Assembly: GCA_036924085.1 (NCBI GenBank)
Contig: JAVGWX010000019.1
Coordinates: 18,982,631 to 19,046,630, forward strand
DNA length: 64,000 bases
From: Ariolimax columbianus
Taxonomy: Eukaryota > Mollusca > Gastropoda > Stylommatophora > Arionidae
Reading direction: 5' to 3'
Positions 30,440-41,473 of the stretch are shown here, in pieces. Positions within the stretch are counted from its first letter, which is position 1. Every line of letters starts with the position of its first letter. The notes below the pieces were generated by a model that was not told the origin of the DNA, did not search any database, and saw nothing but the letters and a program-made list of their open reading frames with translations. A program made the position numbers and the translations under genes.

Positions 30440-30735
30440 ATATGAAAACAAAAATAAGTTAGCACCTGCTCTCACGAAATGGGACTTCCGTTGGATAGGA
30501 CACACATTAAGAAAGAAGCTGATAGCATAGCAAGACTGTCTCTATTCGGGTATCCCCAAGGAAAGAGAAGTAGAGGCAGGTTAAACTATGCATGGAGAAG
30601 ATAGCTCGAGAAGAACATACAGGAAACAGGGAAGATATGGACAGAGCTGCAATGGATGGCACAGGACAGCATATGTCTGTTGAAGCCCTGTACTCCACAT
30701 AGAGCAAAAGGTTTTGATTGATTGATTGAATGTTC
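30440..30735 (+). pseudogene. LINE 3' end with TGAT tail
   Basis: Frame WDFRWIGHTLRKK, LFGYPQGKRSRGRL, QDSICLLKPCTPHRA, then (TTGA)n at 30715-30730: the extreme C-terminus and tail of an endonuclease-RT LINE. Confidence 0.75.
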
Positions 30736-30859
30736 TCATATAAAACTGCATTTTAATATTGTTTCTTTTATTACAATCAATATTCAAATCAGAATAGCAG
30801 AAACAACAGGAGCCCTCCCTTGCGTGACTGAAACCTGGATGGAAAGATAAACGACTCTC

Positions 30860-31335
30860 CCTCGCCATAAAGGTCAGACTAATGCGCTCGCTGGTTCTTT
30901 CGATATTTCTCTACCCCTGCAAAACATGGACCAATACAGCAGACCTACAGAGAAAAATCCAGACCATGGAGATGAGATGTTTTAGTAGACTCCTAAATGT
31001 CATCTACAAAGACCATATCACAAATGATGAAGTACGACAAAGAATTAAGAATGCAAGTGGACTGTACGACGACCTCCTCATAATGATCAAAAGGTGAAAC
31101 CTGATTTTGTATGGGAACGTCTCAAGGAACAAGGGCCTTGCAAATACCATACTACAGGGCACAGTACAGGGCAAGCGAAGGCGAGGACATCCGATAAAAT
31201 AATGGGAAGACAACATTCATGATTGGACTAACCTACGACCCGAGGACGCACAAAAAAGCAACCGCAGACAGAGAGAGATGACGCAGGATTGTGGAGGTGT
31301 CAGCAGGGGTGCTCCAACAATCTCAAATAGATCAC
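30860..31335 (+). pseudogene. LINE RT C-terminal region
   Basis: Frames MRSLVLSIFLYPCKTWTNTA, DLQRKIQTMEMRCFSRLLNV, KDHITNDEVRQR, NKGLANTI and RRRGHP match 39271-39894 (LVLSILLYACETWTVTADLQ, EMRCFRRLLNVTYKDRVTNE). Confidence 0.8.
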
Positions 31336-31661
31336 GAGATGAACTTAACTGATTCAAATCAATCAAAATGTTTTCAGCTCCAGGTGTGGCACGGGTTTTC
31401 AACAAACACACATAAAGTCCTGCTGTCCCAAGTCATCCTCTCGAGCTCTCTCCACTTCGTCCCTGTTTTCTTAATGTTTGTCTGATCTCCCTCATCCACG
31501 TGTGTTTTGTTCACCCTATATTTCTCCCACCCTGTGAGTTCCAGAACAGAGACTGCTTTGTAATGACTTTACCTGCTTTCCTTAATGCGTATTTTATCCA
31601 ACACCAGCATCTTCTCTCACCTCCTGTTACACTGTTGTCTGTTTGGTTCCTACAGTTTCTT

Positions 31662-32335
31662 CTTCTTCTTCTTCTTCTTCTTCGTACGCAGTCAGACAGT
31701 AACCATTATTTTTTCGAAAAAAGCAGCCGTCATCCTGAGGCTGTCAACACTGCCATAGAGCTTGTCTAGTGTTGCCACTGGTGATGGCCACATCTGCTCT
31801 CTCTGATCCTCGTATGTCGGGCAGTTTTGCAGCAACTGCTCAGCGGTCATTTTCCCGGTACCACACGGGCATTCGTCGGTGCCACCTATCTTCAATTTGT
31901 TGAATAGGTGGTACCTGAGTCTATTGTGGCCAGTGCGAAGTCTGAAGACCACGACCTGCTCTCTTCTGTTCAACTGGTAATAGGCATCGTTTTTGGTGTA
32001 GCCAGTATGTTCGGTTTCCCATTTGGTCATGTATCTAGCTCTAATGAGCCGTTTTGACTCTTCGTATGTCATACTAGTATCAGGTTGTGGTAGTTTTGCA
32101 CCTTCTTTTGCCAGTCTGTCTGCCTCCTCGTTGCCTTGGATGTTGCAGTGAGATGGAATCCACTGCACCACTACCCTTTTTGGTGCGGCCTGCTGGCATA
32201 GTTGAGAGAGTACTGCTCTTAAATCATTAAGCTCAGTATTTTTCTGGCTTTTCAATGCTGTGACTACGGCCAGTGCATCTGTAAGCAGGACTATGTGGCT
32301 TTCATTCCTTTTACCTGTCCTACAGTTTAATTTTA
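31662..32335 (-). pseudogene. LINE RNase H domain and 3' end (antisense), GAA tail
   Basis: Minus-strand frame: HIVLLTDALAVVTALKSQ, VVVQWIPSHCNIQGNEEADR, LAKEGAKLPQPDTS, VVVFRLRTGHNRLRYHL, GGTDECPCGTGKMTAEQLLQ (C-C-H-C knuckle), MTAAFFEKI, then a (GAA)n tail at 31662-31683. RNase H and C-terminus are intact in frame; RT and endonuclease are truncated. Reference copy for the LINE nest at 54.6-55.4 kb. Confidence 0.9.
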
Positions 32336-32436
32336 GTAATTTTATCATACCTTTTATTCTTTGCACACATCCAAATAAGAAAATTTGTACCGTTTTGATT
32401 GTTGCTTCTGTTGATATCAAAGATTCAAACCCACAC

Positions 32437-32745
32437 AAGGGGGTTGAGGATGCAGCAGTGAATAAGCTGACAGCAGCCAGTGACTCATAGCTGGCTATTT
32501 GTATCAGGGTCAGCAAACCAGAGCTGACTAAGACCCTATTTTGCCACAAGTTGCTGCCTCGAAACATTCTGCATTTGTATAGTCTGGATAAGAGAGGGAT
32601 CACAGAAGGAAGGCTAACCAGGTCCCAAAAATGCCATGCTGAAACCGTAGTTGTTGGACCAAACGTTGAGGATATCGCAGCCTCGCTGTAAATTATGACA
32701 CAATGTCCTTTCAGTCCGAACGCCAAAGAAGAAGAAGAAGAAAAA
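32437..32745 (+). mobile_element. SINE-2 copy
   Basis: Head GACTCATAGCTGGCTATTTG and GGTCAGCAAACCAGAGCTGA, core GCTGAAACCGTAGTTGTTGG, GCAGCCTCGCTGTAAATTAT, tail CGCCAAAGAAGAAGAAGAAG. Sits next to LINE 31662-32335 with the same type of tail and ends about 60 bp from the first GRAM exon. Confidence 0.85.
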
Positions 32746-32803
32746 GAACAAGAAAAATGATGATGAACTAAACAAACATGAATTAACAAACAGATTAACT
32801 GAC

Positions 32804-32891
32804 CAACAATAAGCCTCTCAGATTTTGGAACATCTTTAAACATTCGCAGGAAGTCCTCACTTCTAGACTTGTATGTTGGAGCAGTAATAAT
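32804..32891 (-). CDS. GRAMD1: GRAMD1 exon: start of GRAM domain
   Basis: Acceptor with a good pyrimidine tract (ctacttctgtttcag) precedes ATT at 32891; donor GTCAGT begins at 32803. The 88-bp exon reads IITAPTYKSRSEDFLRMFK then DVPKSERLIV and ends with one extra G. Human GRAMD1B has SPTYKQRNEDFRKLFKQLP and DTERLIVDYS at this place, so the match to the N-terminal edge of the GRAM domain is clear. The leftover G joins AC of the next exon to make the conserved Asp of DYSCALQ. A SINE-2 copy ends about 60 bp inside the downstream intron. The same frame runs on into repeats as a long open frame, which is fortuitous. Confidence 0.9.
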
Positions 32892-33111
32892 CTGAAACAG
32901 AAGTAGTACCATGTGATATTGTTGTATAGATATAACCTTATAGAAAAATAGTACACCTATTCATCACAGTGTGTTTCTATTGCTGGGGTTTTCTCACAGG
33001 GTTTATAAAGGTGACAATTTAGGGCCTCTTGACATGGTTTTCGTTGTATAGGTTTTTATATTTTATCCGTTAATCCGTCTCCGGCAAGAATTATTCGCCA
33101 TTTATTGATAT

Positions 33112-33167
33112 AACTTAACTTAAAAAATTTATACTGGTTTAGAAGACTCTACAGAGTATGTATATGG
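33112..33167 (-). mobile_element. CR1-like LINE extreme 3' end (antisense)
   Basis: TTAACTTAA tail complement and the arm AGACTCTACAGAGTATG, joined to R1 at GGGTGG exactly as at 6873-6936. Confidence 0.8.
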
Positions 33168-33266
33168 AGGGTGGTTTAACCGATGTGTCATTCCATCGTA
33201 ATAGACTCAAACACTAGAGCTAAGTAGACCCGCAGCCAGCTATGTGCCATCTATAGCTGATCTTAA
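33168..33266 (+). repeat. R1 segment, left half of the piggyBac target
   Basis: CCATCGTAATAGACTCAAAC, AAGTAGACCCGCAGCCAG, ending GCTGATCTTAA. It continues after the piggyBac at 36253. Confidence 0.85.
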
Positions 33267-36252
33267 CACAATAAGCCCGGGCGCCGAATGGTCGGACATT
33301 TGTGCTGTCACTTTTTCTCTTTGGGCCGATTATTCGGCGCTTACATTTTGTTTCGTTTCTATCGCTATATTGTCACTTTTATACACACCAGACATCGTTT
33401 CCCACTTCCATTTACTAAATTTAAAACTAGCGAGGTAAGAAATTCATATCGCTGTTGAAAGTTTGGTAAATTTTACTGTTATTTATACAAATATTCAGTG
33501 TGTATTCAACAGTATTTAAAATGGCAACGCCCACCTCAGGTAATACTAGTAATAGGCCTCGCCGTTTTACAGCAGATCAAGCTATAAAGATGTTTGAAGA
33601 GATGAGAAGTCAACAATCTAATTCCGATATGGACGACAGTAGCTCTGGCGATGGAGAATTGTCAGATTATCATTATGAGGAGTCTGAAAACGAACCGAAC
33701 GACGATACAGAAAGTGATAGTTCGACTATGAGCACAGGACAACCAAGTCAGATTGCCACAACATCAGCGACTGTGTCTGAACCAAGAAGGAAGAAAATGA
33801 GGAAGGATCGTAACGTTGTTAGTAACAATGATTGCAATGTTACCCATCGACATGAGGGTAATAATAACATAGCTTGGCGATCAGTAGAAACTGGTGAGAC
33901 CAACTCAAATTTTACTTTTCGCTAGACTAGAAATAATATAAATCCAGTTTTCTATCAAATGGAAACACCCTTGGATTTAAAAAAATTTTGTCTAGATAAT
34001 GCTGTTGTTGGCATTTTAATAGCAAGCATAAATGCTTATGCTGCAAAGGTTATTGAAGCCAATAACCCACCAAGGAAGTACTCTACATTTGCTTCATGGA
34101 CACCACTAACACATTATGAATGGCTCAAGTTTACAGCTGTGATGATCGCCATGGGCATTGATCCAAGACCCAAAATGAAAGACTACTGGCGAACTGTTGG
34201 AAATTATTATGCACCATGGTTCCATCAAATGTTTTCAAGAAACCGCTTCCAGTGTATTTTTCACAGCATGCTTCATGTTTGTGAACCAGAGTCACAAGAT
34301 CAAGCCAAGATTGAGCCATTTGTGGATCTGTTACTGACAAGATTTCAAAGTGCTTTCTACCCTTTTGAGAATGTGTGCATTGATGAAATGGTTATTGGAT
34401 GGAAAGGGAGATTCAAGTATAAGCAGTACAATGCCAGTAAGCCACACAAGTACCACATCAAGACATTTGGACTTTGTGATTCCGCCACGGGCTATGTATT
34501 CAATTTAAAAATTTATTTTGGTAAGAATACTGTCTATAATCCGAATGTTGATCCCAGCTCCGCACATGCTGTGAAAGTTTTCAGCACTCTTTTGAAGCCG
34601 TTGAGACCTGGACATCATAATTTTGCAGACAGATTTTATTCTTCAAAGGCTGTAATTGATTATCTGCTTTCACACAATTACAATTATACAGGAACACTAA
34701 ATGTCAACCGCGTCGGCTTTCCCCCGGAAATAAAGACATTGAAGCTTGGACACCAAGAGATGAAGTGGTTTTTGGACTCAGTGGACAAAACATTATGCGT
34801 TGCCTGGAAGAGTAAAAAGGCAAAGAAGCCCTGCATACTTGTTTCAACAAAAGCCCCAGTATCAACTGTTGAGAAGGGTACCTGTACCTGGAATAAAACA
34901 ACAAAGCCGAAAGTGGTTGATGACTACAATATGAGCATGAATGGCTGTGATCGGATGGATCAAATGGTTGGCTATTATGGCATGCACAACCGTAAAAGCC
35001 GAAAGTGGTTGAAAAAAATTTACCATTGGGTTATTGAGATAACCCAGACCAATGCCCACATTATTTACAGTTTGTGCCAGGAAGGTAATGGAAAAAAGAA
35101 GCTCTCACTTCAAGAATTCAAACAGCGGCTTATTAATGATCTGGTCATTGAAGCTGCGAAGCTGACACTTGGTGGACTGATAAATTGTCCATCAGAAAAC
35201 TTCAAACATTCCATGAAAGGAACAAAAGTGGAAAGGACAGCTGGCGCTAGACATCTTGTGGAATTTGTTGGGAAGGACAGAGATTGTGTTCACTGCAGCC
35301 AAGGCCGCGGTAAAGGGCGTCGAAGATCTAGCTATGTGTGTTCAGGCTGCACAGGCAGACCTCACCTTTGCCCTAAAAGTTGCTTTCTGGCTTTCCATAA
35401 GCAAAACAGCTAGCTTGATCTGATTAGTTTAAATGAAATAGCATGTAGTATTGATAGCTAGTTGAGTTGTGGACTTTAGTTTATTATTGTGTGCATCTTT
35501 TACTTGGATCATCATTGTATGCAGCTTTGTGATATTTGTTCTGGATATGGATATAGCAGTTCAACAACGAGGTAAGACACTTTGTACTACTGTCTCATCA
35601 TCATCTTCTTTGAGTACCAATTTTATAATACATAACCATACATGAAAACATGTTTACACTGTCAATTTTATATGCCAAACAATTAATTTTTCACTGAAAT
35701 CATTTATACATAATCAAGTTATGTAGCATAACTAATATTTTTTAAATTGAAAACATATATACATTATAAACAACAGCTATCTACACCCATTTGTCATCAT
35801 TTTCATATCTAACAAGATATGGATTTTGCACACAAACATCACAAATATATGTTCATTCTACTGTCTTGATATGTTATGAAATATCATGGTTTTTTTTGCC
35901 TAATGACCTACTTTTGTATTCTGAGAAATTTATTATTTTCCATTGATTTTATAGCAACAAATTAATTATATGTTATACAAAAAAAGTGTAATTTTATAAA
36001 GCAAATTTTGATCACATCCTTCTTTCTGCCTACATTTTACTTGGCATAACTATATATTTTTTTATGAAATCATGTTTACATTATGCATACCTGTAATCTA
36101 CAACCACTTACCTTTATTTTCATATATAACAACACATGTCTTTATATACATGAGCATCACAAGCATTAATTTATAAAGGTAACTATCAACACACTCAGTG
36201 GTAGCCATTTTTACTTGGGTCAAACCTGCTTTTTTGTTTGGGACTGAAAGTG
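33267..36252 (+). mobile_element. piggyBac element 1, complete with TTAA duplication
   Basis: Flanked by TTAA at 33263-33266 and 36253-36256. Left end CACAATAAGCCC; right end, reverse complement, CACTTTCAGTCC. The flanks join into the R1 sequence present uninterrupted at 6936-7110, which fixes both ends exactly. 2986 bp: a 254-bp leader, the transposase frame and an AT-rich 840-bp 3' region. Confidence 0.95.
33521..35413 (+). pseudogene. piggyBac transposase, one in-frame stop
   Basis: ATG at 33521 (TTTAAAATGG context). The N-terminal part carries RRFTADQAIKMFEEM and a long acidic region (DSDMDDSS-like, EESENEPNDDTES), then a single TAG at 33923-33925. The same frame continues to 35413 with NPVFYQMETPLDLKKF, INAYAAK, HYEWLKFTAVMIAMG, KMKDYW, the DDE boxes CIDEMVIGW, FADRFYSS and MNGCDRMDQM, KKIYHWVIEI, and a C-terminal finger DCVHCSQG, YVCSGC, HLCPKSCFLAFH. 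About 630 codons, the usual family size. Apart from the stop it looks intact, so it is recently inactivated, or the stop is an assembly error or polymorphism. Confidence 0.95.
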
Positions 36253-36256
36253 TTAA

Positions 36257-36350
36257 CAAATCACCTGGGGAAAAGTATAAATAACTTTGGTAGATTTTTA
36301 ATTTGAATTTTGTCTCGGCAGCGACTCTTTTCGATTTCCAACTGCCAAGC
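36257..36350 (+). repeat. R1 extension, right half of the piggyBac target
   Basis: CAAATCACCTGGGGAAAAGT, TTTTTAATTTGAATTTTGTC, CAACTGCCAAG: the continuation seen at 7038-7130. Confidence 0.85.
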
Positions 36351-36352
36351 TT

Positions 36353-36615
36353 TCCTCTCATCCCCTGCGTGCTCATGAAGGTGGACCGGGTCCTCCATGC
36401 AGTTGTGCTAGACTTGGCTTCACCTGCGTGTTACTCACTACTACAGGGATTACGTTGATCTACACCTTGTTAGTCACACTGCCATGAAGCCAGCCTGCTT
36501 CCATAGAGGACTTTCAGGAAGTCAAATCGAGGTGGAGGTCTTGGCCAGTATATTTTGCCAGACCCTGACTGTATGATCAGTATGTTTTTCCTGAATAGAT
36601 GCTAGTCTCCTCCCC
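36353..36615 (-). mobile_element. SINE-4 partial copy
   Basis: From CATCCCCTGCGTGCTCATGA through CACTGCCATGAAGCCAGCCT to GATGCTAGTCTCCTCCCC; lacks the tail side. Confidence 0.8.
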
Positions 36616-36619
36616 ACGC

Positions 36620-37620
36620 AGAGTATTAAACTTGTCATCATGCGGCCTTTGAACTTTTGAGGAGTTTGAGACTATTGGGTTTGATTGTTAACTACTGGCT
36701 TAAAGAGACTGAACACACTCGTACTTATTAGCAATGTCATATACATGTTTTGTTTTTTGTTTTGAACACAATACACTGGTTGACAAAGCAGTTGGGTAAT
36801 GTGGCAACAGGTGTGGTCGTTAGCACCTTGACATTATGATAAATCGATAAACCAGCATAACAATGGGGACGTCTTTTGTCTGCTGCTAAATGTCTAAGTA
36901 CTCAATGGATAGACATAATTCATGCGTGTAACAGACAGCGTAAATAGACTATGTTAGTCAGGGTAAGGGTCATGCAAAATATACTGATCAGTCTATGTTA
37001 GTTAAGATCTATGAAACATACTGATCAGACTGTATAGTCAGGGCCATGTGAAACATACTGATCAGACTACGTTAGTAAGGGTTAGGCAAAATATTCTGAT
37101 CAGCAAGGCTTGAAAAAAGCGCTTGTCTGCTGAGTAAAAATTGTTGCTTGATGATTAAAAATAAAATGTTTTTAATCGTTAATTACATTTTTAATCGTTT
37201 CTACATAATGATTCGCACACAATTATTAATGATATTGCGGTTAGGGTATATTGTACATAAGCTAGCTTATGATGGTGAATTTAAAATGACCTCGGATACC
37301 ACAATTTAAAACTTAATGAAGCCATCGATAAATGATATTTCAGTGCTAAAACTACCAAGCATGTTCAAGGACACAAACGCAATGACTTAGACAGGAGTGC
37401 ATTTAAAAAAAAAAGAAATAGGCTAATACTGTGTAAGAAATAGAATATATTTTGATTGGTACTCATTGTTATGTAGAAATAAAAGTGAATTAGCGCCTAG
37501 TTTAAATTTGTTAACATAAATTGCATGACTGTAGTCCGACCATACTGACTGTTGAAATTTGTGACCGATTGGTGAGCCACTCTAAAAATGTTCAAGCCCT
37601 GCTAAGCAGATTATTTTAAA
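36620..37620. other. intron with scattered SINE-4 end pieces
   Basis: 36950-37110 holds four irregular copies of the SINE-4 end (TGTTAGTCAGGG, AAATATACTGATCAG). 37120-37620 is AT-rich and unassigned. Confidence 0.5.
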
Positions 37621-37966
37621 AAGTCAAGCAAAATATACTGATCAGACTATGTTTTTCAGGTGAAACATACTGATCAGATTATGTTTTTCAGGTGAAACAT
37701 ACTGATCAGATTATGTTTTTCAGGTGAAACATACTGATCAGATTATGTTTTTCAGGTGAAACATACTGATCAGATTATGTTTTTCAGGTGAAACATACTG
37801 ATCAGATTATGTTTTTCAGGTGAAACATACTGATCAGATTATGTTTTTCAGGTGAAACATACTGATCAGATTATGTTTTTCAGGTGAAACATACTGATCA
37901 GATTATGTTTTTCAGATGAAACATACTGATCAGATTATGTTTTTCAGGTGAAACATACTGATATGG
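37621..37966. repeat. 32-bp minisatellite derived from a SINE-4 end
   Basis: About 10 units of GATCAGATTATGTTTTTCAG plus GTGAAACATACT, almost identical to each other. Directly followed by SINE-4 body sequence (CTCCCTGGAAACAGGTTGTT) to 38030, so the array sits inside a SINE-4. Confidence 0.95.
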
Positions 37967-38089
37967 ACCCCAACTTATTTCCAAACAGTTCTCCCTGGAA
38001 ACAGGTTGTTTCATGGCAGTCTGGCTAATGATGATCCCATAGTGTTGAGCTTACTGGATACAGCGCATTACCCTACAGCCTGAAGGACC

Positions 38090-39028
38090 CCGGCCGACCT
38101 TCCTTGAGACTAGGGTCCATTTGAAACCTGCGGTTCATCACTTTGAGGGGTTCATCACTTTGAGGGGCTCATCACTTTGAGAGGTTCATCACTTTGAGGG
38201 GTTTATCACTTTGAGAGGTTCATCACTTTGAGGGGTTCATCACTTTGAGGGGTTCATCACTTTGAGAGGTTTATCACTTTGAGGGGTTCATCACTTTGAG
38301 GGGTTCATCACTTTGAGGGGTTCATCACTTTGAGGGGTTCATCACTTTGAGAGGTTCATCACTTTGAGGGGTTCATCACTTTGAGAGGTTCATCACTCTG
38401 AGGGGTTCATCATTTTGAGGGGTTCATCACTTTGAGAGATTCATCACTTTGAGGGGTTCATCACTTTGAGGGGTTCATCACTTTGACGGGTTCATCACTT
38501 TGAGGGGTTCATCACTTAGAGAGGATCATCACTTTGAGGGGTTCATCACTTTGTGGGGTTCATCACTTTGAGATGTTTATCACTTTGAGGGGTTCATCAC
38601 TTTGAGAGGTTCATCACTTTGAGGGGTTCATCACTTTGATGGATTCATCACTTAGAGAGGTTCATCACTTTGAGGGGTTCATCACTTTGAGAGGTTCATC
38701 ACTTTGAGGGGTTCATCACTTTGAGGGGTTCATCACTTTGAGGGGTTCATCACTTTGAGAGGTTCATCACTTTGAGGGGTTCATCCCTTTGAGAGGTTCA
38801 TCACTCTGAGGGGTTCATCACTTTGAGGGGTTCATCACTTTGAGAGGTTCATCACTTTGAGGGGTTCATCACTTTGAGGGGTTCATCACTTTGAGAGGTT
38901 CATCGCTTTGAGGGGTTCATCACTTCAGGGGTTCATCACTTTGAGGGGTTCATCACTTTGAGAGGTTCATCACTTTCAGGGGTTCATCACTTTGAGAGGC
39001 GAGTGCCTTACCTCTCAACCACAGCACT
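38090..39028 (-). repeat. 17-bp minisatellite (about 50 units) inside a SINE-5
   Basis: Unit TTCATCACTTTGAGGGG with GAGAGG, CTCTGAG and TTAGAG variants, 38135-38997. Flanks are SINE-5 (CTTCCTTGAGACTAGGGTCC on the left, GTGCCTTACCTCTCAACCAC on the right), as at 2770-2970, where a single related segment TTCATTACGTTGGGAGG occupies the place. Confidence 0.93.
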
Positions 39029-39224
39029 GATTGCAAAAGAGTGAACAGATAAGCAGACCTAATTAATCCATAACAACAACAACAACCAGGAGGACATAGA
39101 CCTACCTTCTTCAATATAACCCAGGATATAGAAAAGGACATAGACTTACCTTCTTCAATATAACCCAGGATATACGAAAAGACATTGCCACTCAGCTACA
39201 AGAACAAGCAGACACAGCTATAAA

Positions 39225-39895
39225 TTAATTAAAGAAAAGGTCCAGATTAACTAATGGTCAGGAACTTGAAGTGGTTGGCCGTTTTAAATATCTTGGTTCG
39301 ATTGTCAGTGATGAAGGATCAAAATGTGAGGTGTTGGCCAGAATAGTACAGACAATAGCGGCGCTTGCACGGCTTAACAAAATATGGCAAGATAAACGGT
39401 TAGCACTAGGCACGAAAATCATATTAATGCGTACACTGGTCCTGTCAATTTTGCTCTATGCTTGTGAGACATGGACAGTTACAGCTGACCTTCAGCGAAA
39501 GATACAGGCTTTGGAGATGAGATGTTTCCGAAGACTTTTAAACGTCACGTACAAAGATCGAGTTACAAACGAGGAAATACAAGATAGAAGTACAACAGCA
39601 ATAGGGCCTTTCGAAGACCTCTTGGCAACTGTCAAAAGAAGGGAACTCGCTTGGTACGGTCACATATCAAGATCAAATGGTCTTGCAAATATGATCCTCC
39701 ACAGAAAGGTGCAAGGCAGACGACGAAGAGGCCGTCCCAAAATAGGTGGGAATGACAACATAAAAGAAAGGACCAATCTCCGATCAGAAGAGGCACAGGC
39801 AGCGGCCGCTGACAGAGAAGGGTGGTGTGGTGTTGTAAAGATGTCTTCATGTGTGCCCCAACGACCTCACCGGTTACGGGATGACCTGACCTGAA
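39225..39895 (+). pseudogene. LINE RT C-terminal region (open)
   Basis: Open frame from 39271 to 39894: VGRFKYLGSIVSDEGSK, IWQDKRLALGTKIILMRTLV, LYACETWTVTADLQRKIQA, EMRCFRRLLNVTYKDRVTNE, KRRELAWYGHISRSNGLAN, GRRRRGRPKIGG, ending REGWCGVVK. This is the canonical C-terminal domain of an endonuclease-RT LINE. 5'-truncated but otherwise intact. Fragments at 18240, 30860 and 62945 belong to the same family. Confidence 0.9.
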
Positions 39896-39948
39896 TGAAC
39901 TGACCAGATTAACTATCAGCAACGACAATGTGCACACGCAGGCATTGG

Positions 39949-40056
39949 TTGTTGTTGTTGTTGTTGTTGAATGCCCACAACGAGTAAGGTTACCATTTTG
40001 TGTGCCCTGCAAAAAGGGCATTAAGTGGTAAGTTGTAGTAGCTTTCTTCATTCCCC
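39949..40056 (-). mobile_element. SINE-4 tail fragment
   Basis: (TTG)n, then GAATGCCCACAACGAGTAAG and GGCATTAAGTGGTAAGTTGT; the 3' 100 bp only. Confidence 0.8.
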
Positions 40057-40177
40057 GAGCAAGGAATAACGAAGACAGAAAAACGCATAAGCGGAATATA
40101 CATTGTCCAGAAGAAGGAATAAGAAACTGTCAAAATTATTGTTCTAAATTGCGTAATTATATACATGTATTTCATAC

Positions 40178-40690
40178 ACACACACACACACACATTATAC
40201 ACATGCATTACATACACACACATACATCAATTACATACACACATTATATGCATCAATTAATACACATGTACATTACATACATCAATTACATCCACACACA
40301 CATTAAATACATGCGTTATATACCCACACATATTACATACATCAATTACATTCACCCATTATATGCATCAATTAATCCACATGTACATTACATACATCAA
40401 TTACATCCACACACATTACATACATGCATTATATACCCACACATATTACATACATCAATTACATACACACGCACATTAAATACATGCATTACATATAAAC
40501 GCACATTACATACATGCATTATATACACTCGCATATTTCATACATGCATTACACACACACACACATTACATACACACATACATTACATACACACACACAC
40601 ATTACATACATGCATTACATACACACGCCTTACATACGTGCGTACTCACACACACGCGCCCAGAAGTATACATGCACCCACACACACACA
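40178..40690. repeat. CA/CATT-rich minisatellite
   Basis: Irregular units of CATTACATACATCAATTACA and CACACACATTA, several tens of bases each. Opens His/Thr/Tyr-rich frames without meaning. Confidence 0.9.
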
Positions 40691-41460
40691 AACGTACGTG
40701 TACAACATCAACTGAAAGAGAAACAGAGAAAGAGAAACAACTAACTAAATCTAGCCTGCCAAACCTACCAAGTTCATATCAAACAAGGATGCCTCTACTA
40801 CTCACAGCATAACACTACGACACACTGTCCTGTTGTCATTTCTCTTACTACACTCCACTCAAAACATTTTCAAAACCATTATGTGTCTACTTTAAACAGG
40901 TTGTGTCCTACATAGCCCATATATTCATATGCACATAATGACAATAAAAAAGAAAGAAACGAATGAGAAGCAAGCAATTTACACCATCGTTGTGTATATG
41001 TGCCAAACGTGGATATTAACCCAGATCTAGGGTTTAAAGAAATCCATACATGCATATCTATGAAATGTGATATTTGTGAAAGCTCGACAGAGCCCAGAAG
41101 ACATACACAATGTATAAAGGGGTTAATGCAGTTAGATCCACACATACAGATATCTGCGTATAGCGGATTTAGCTGTCTGGACACCTTCACATTCGTCGCA
41201 TCCTTTGGGGGAGAAACGAGTTATTCGCTCGTCTCCACACATGGATATATCTGGATACAATCGATTTAGCTGTCTGGACACCTTCACATTCGTCCAATCC
41301 CTGTGGGAGAAACGAGTTATTTGCTCGTCTGCTAAAGTATAAAAATGTGATATTTTGTAACTGAGAAATGTATTTAGTAGGTTTTAAATGTGTTATTAGG
41401 TGGCATTAGGTGGAATAACTTAATCATATTCTTGCACAACTTTCATTCGTGCCTTCAGTG
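40691..41460. other. unassigned, with a 97-bp tandem duplication
   Basis: GATTTAGCTGTCTGGACACC ... GAGAAACGAGTTATT occurs at 41166 and again at 41263. No domain found. Confidence 0.5.
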
Positions 41461-41473
41461 TGAGGCCTTTCCA

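Noticed and set aside
31692..32912. A single 406-residue protein
   Set aside because: It is a chance fusion of three things: the GRAMD1 exon at 32804-32891, an antisense SINE-2 and a LINE RNase H relic.
40149..40744. His/Thr/Tyr-rich 188-residue frame
   Set aside because: Low-complexity CA/CATT array.
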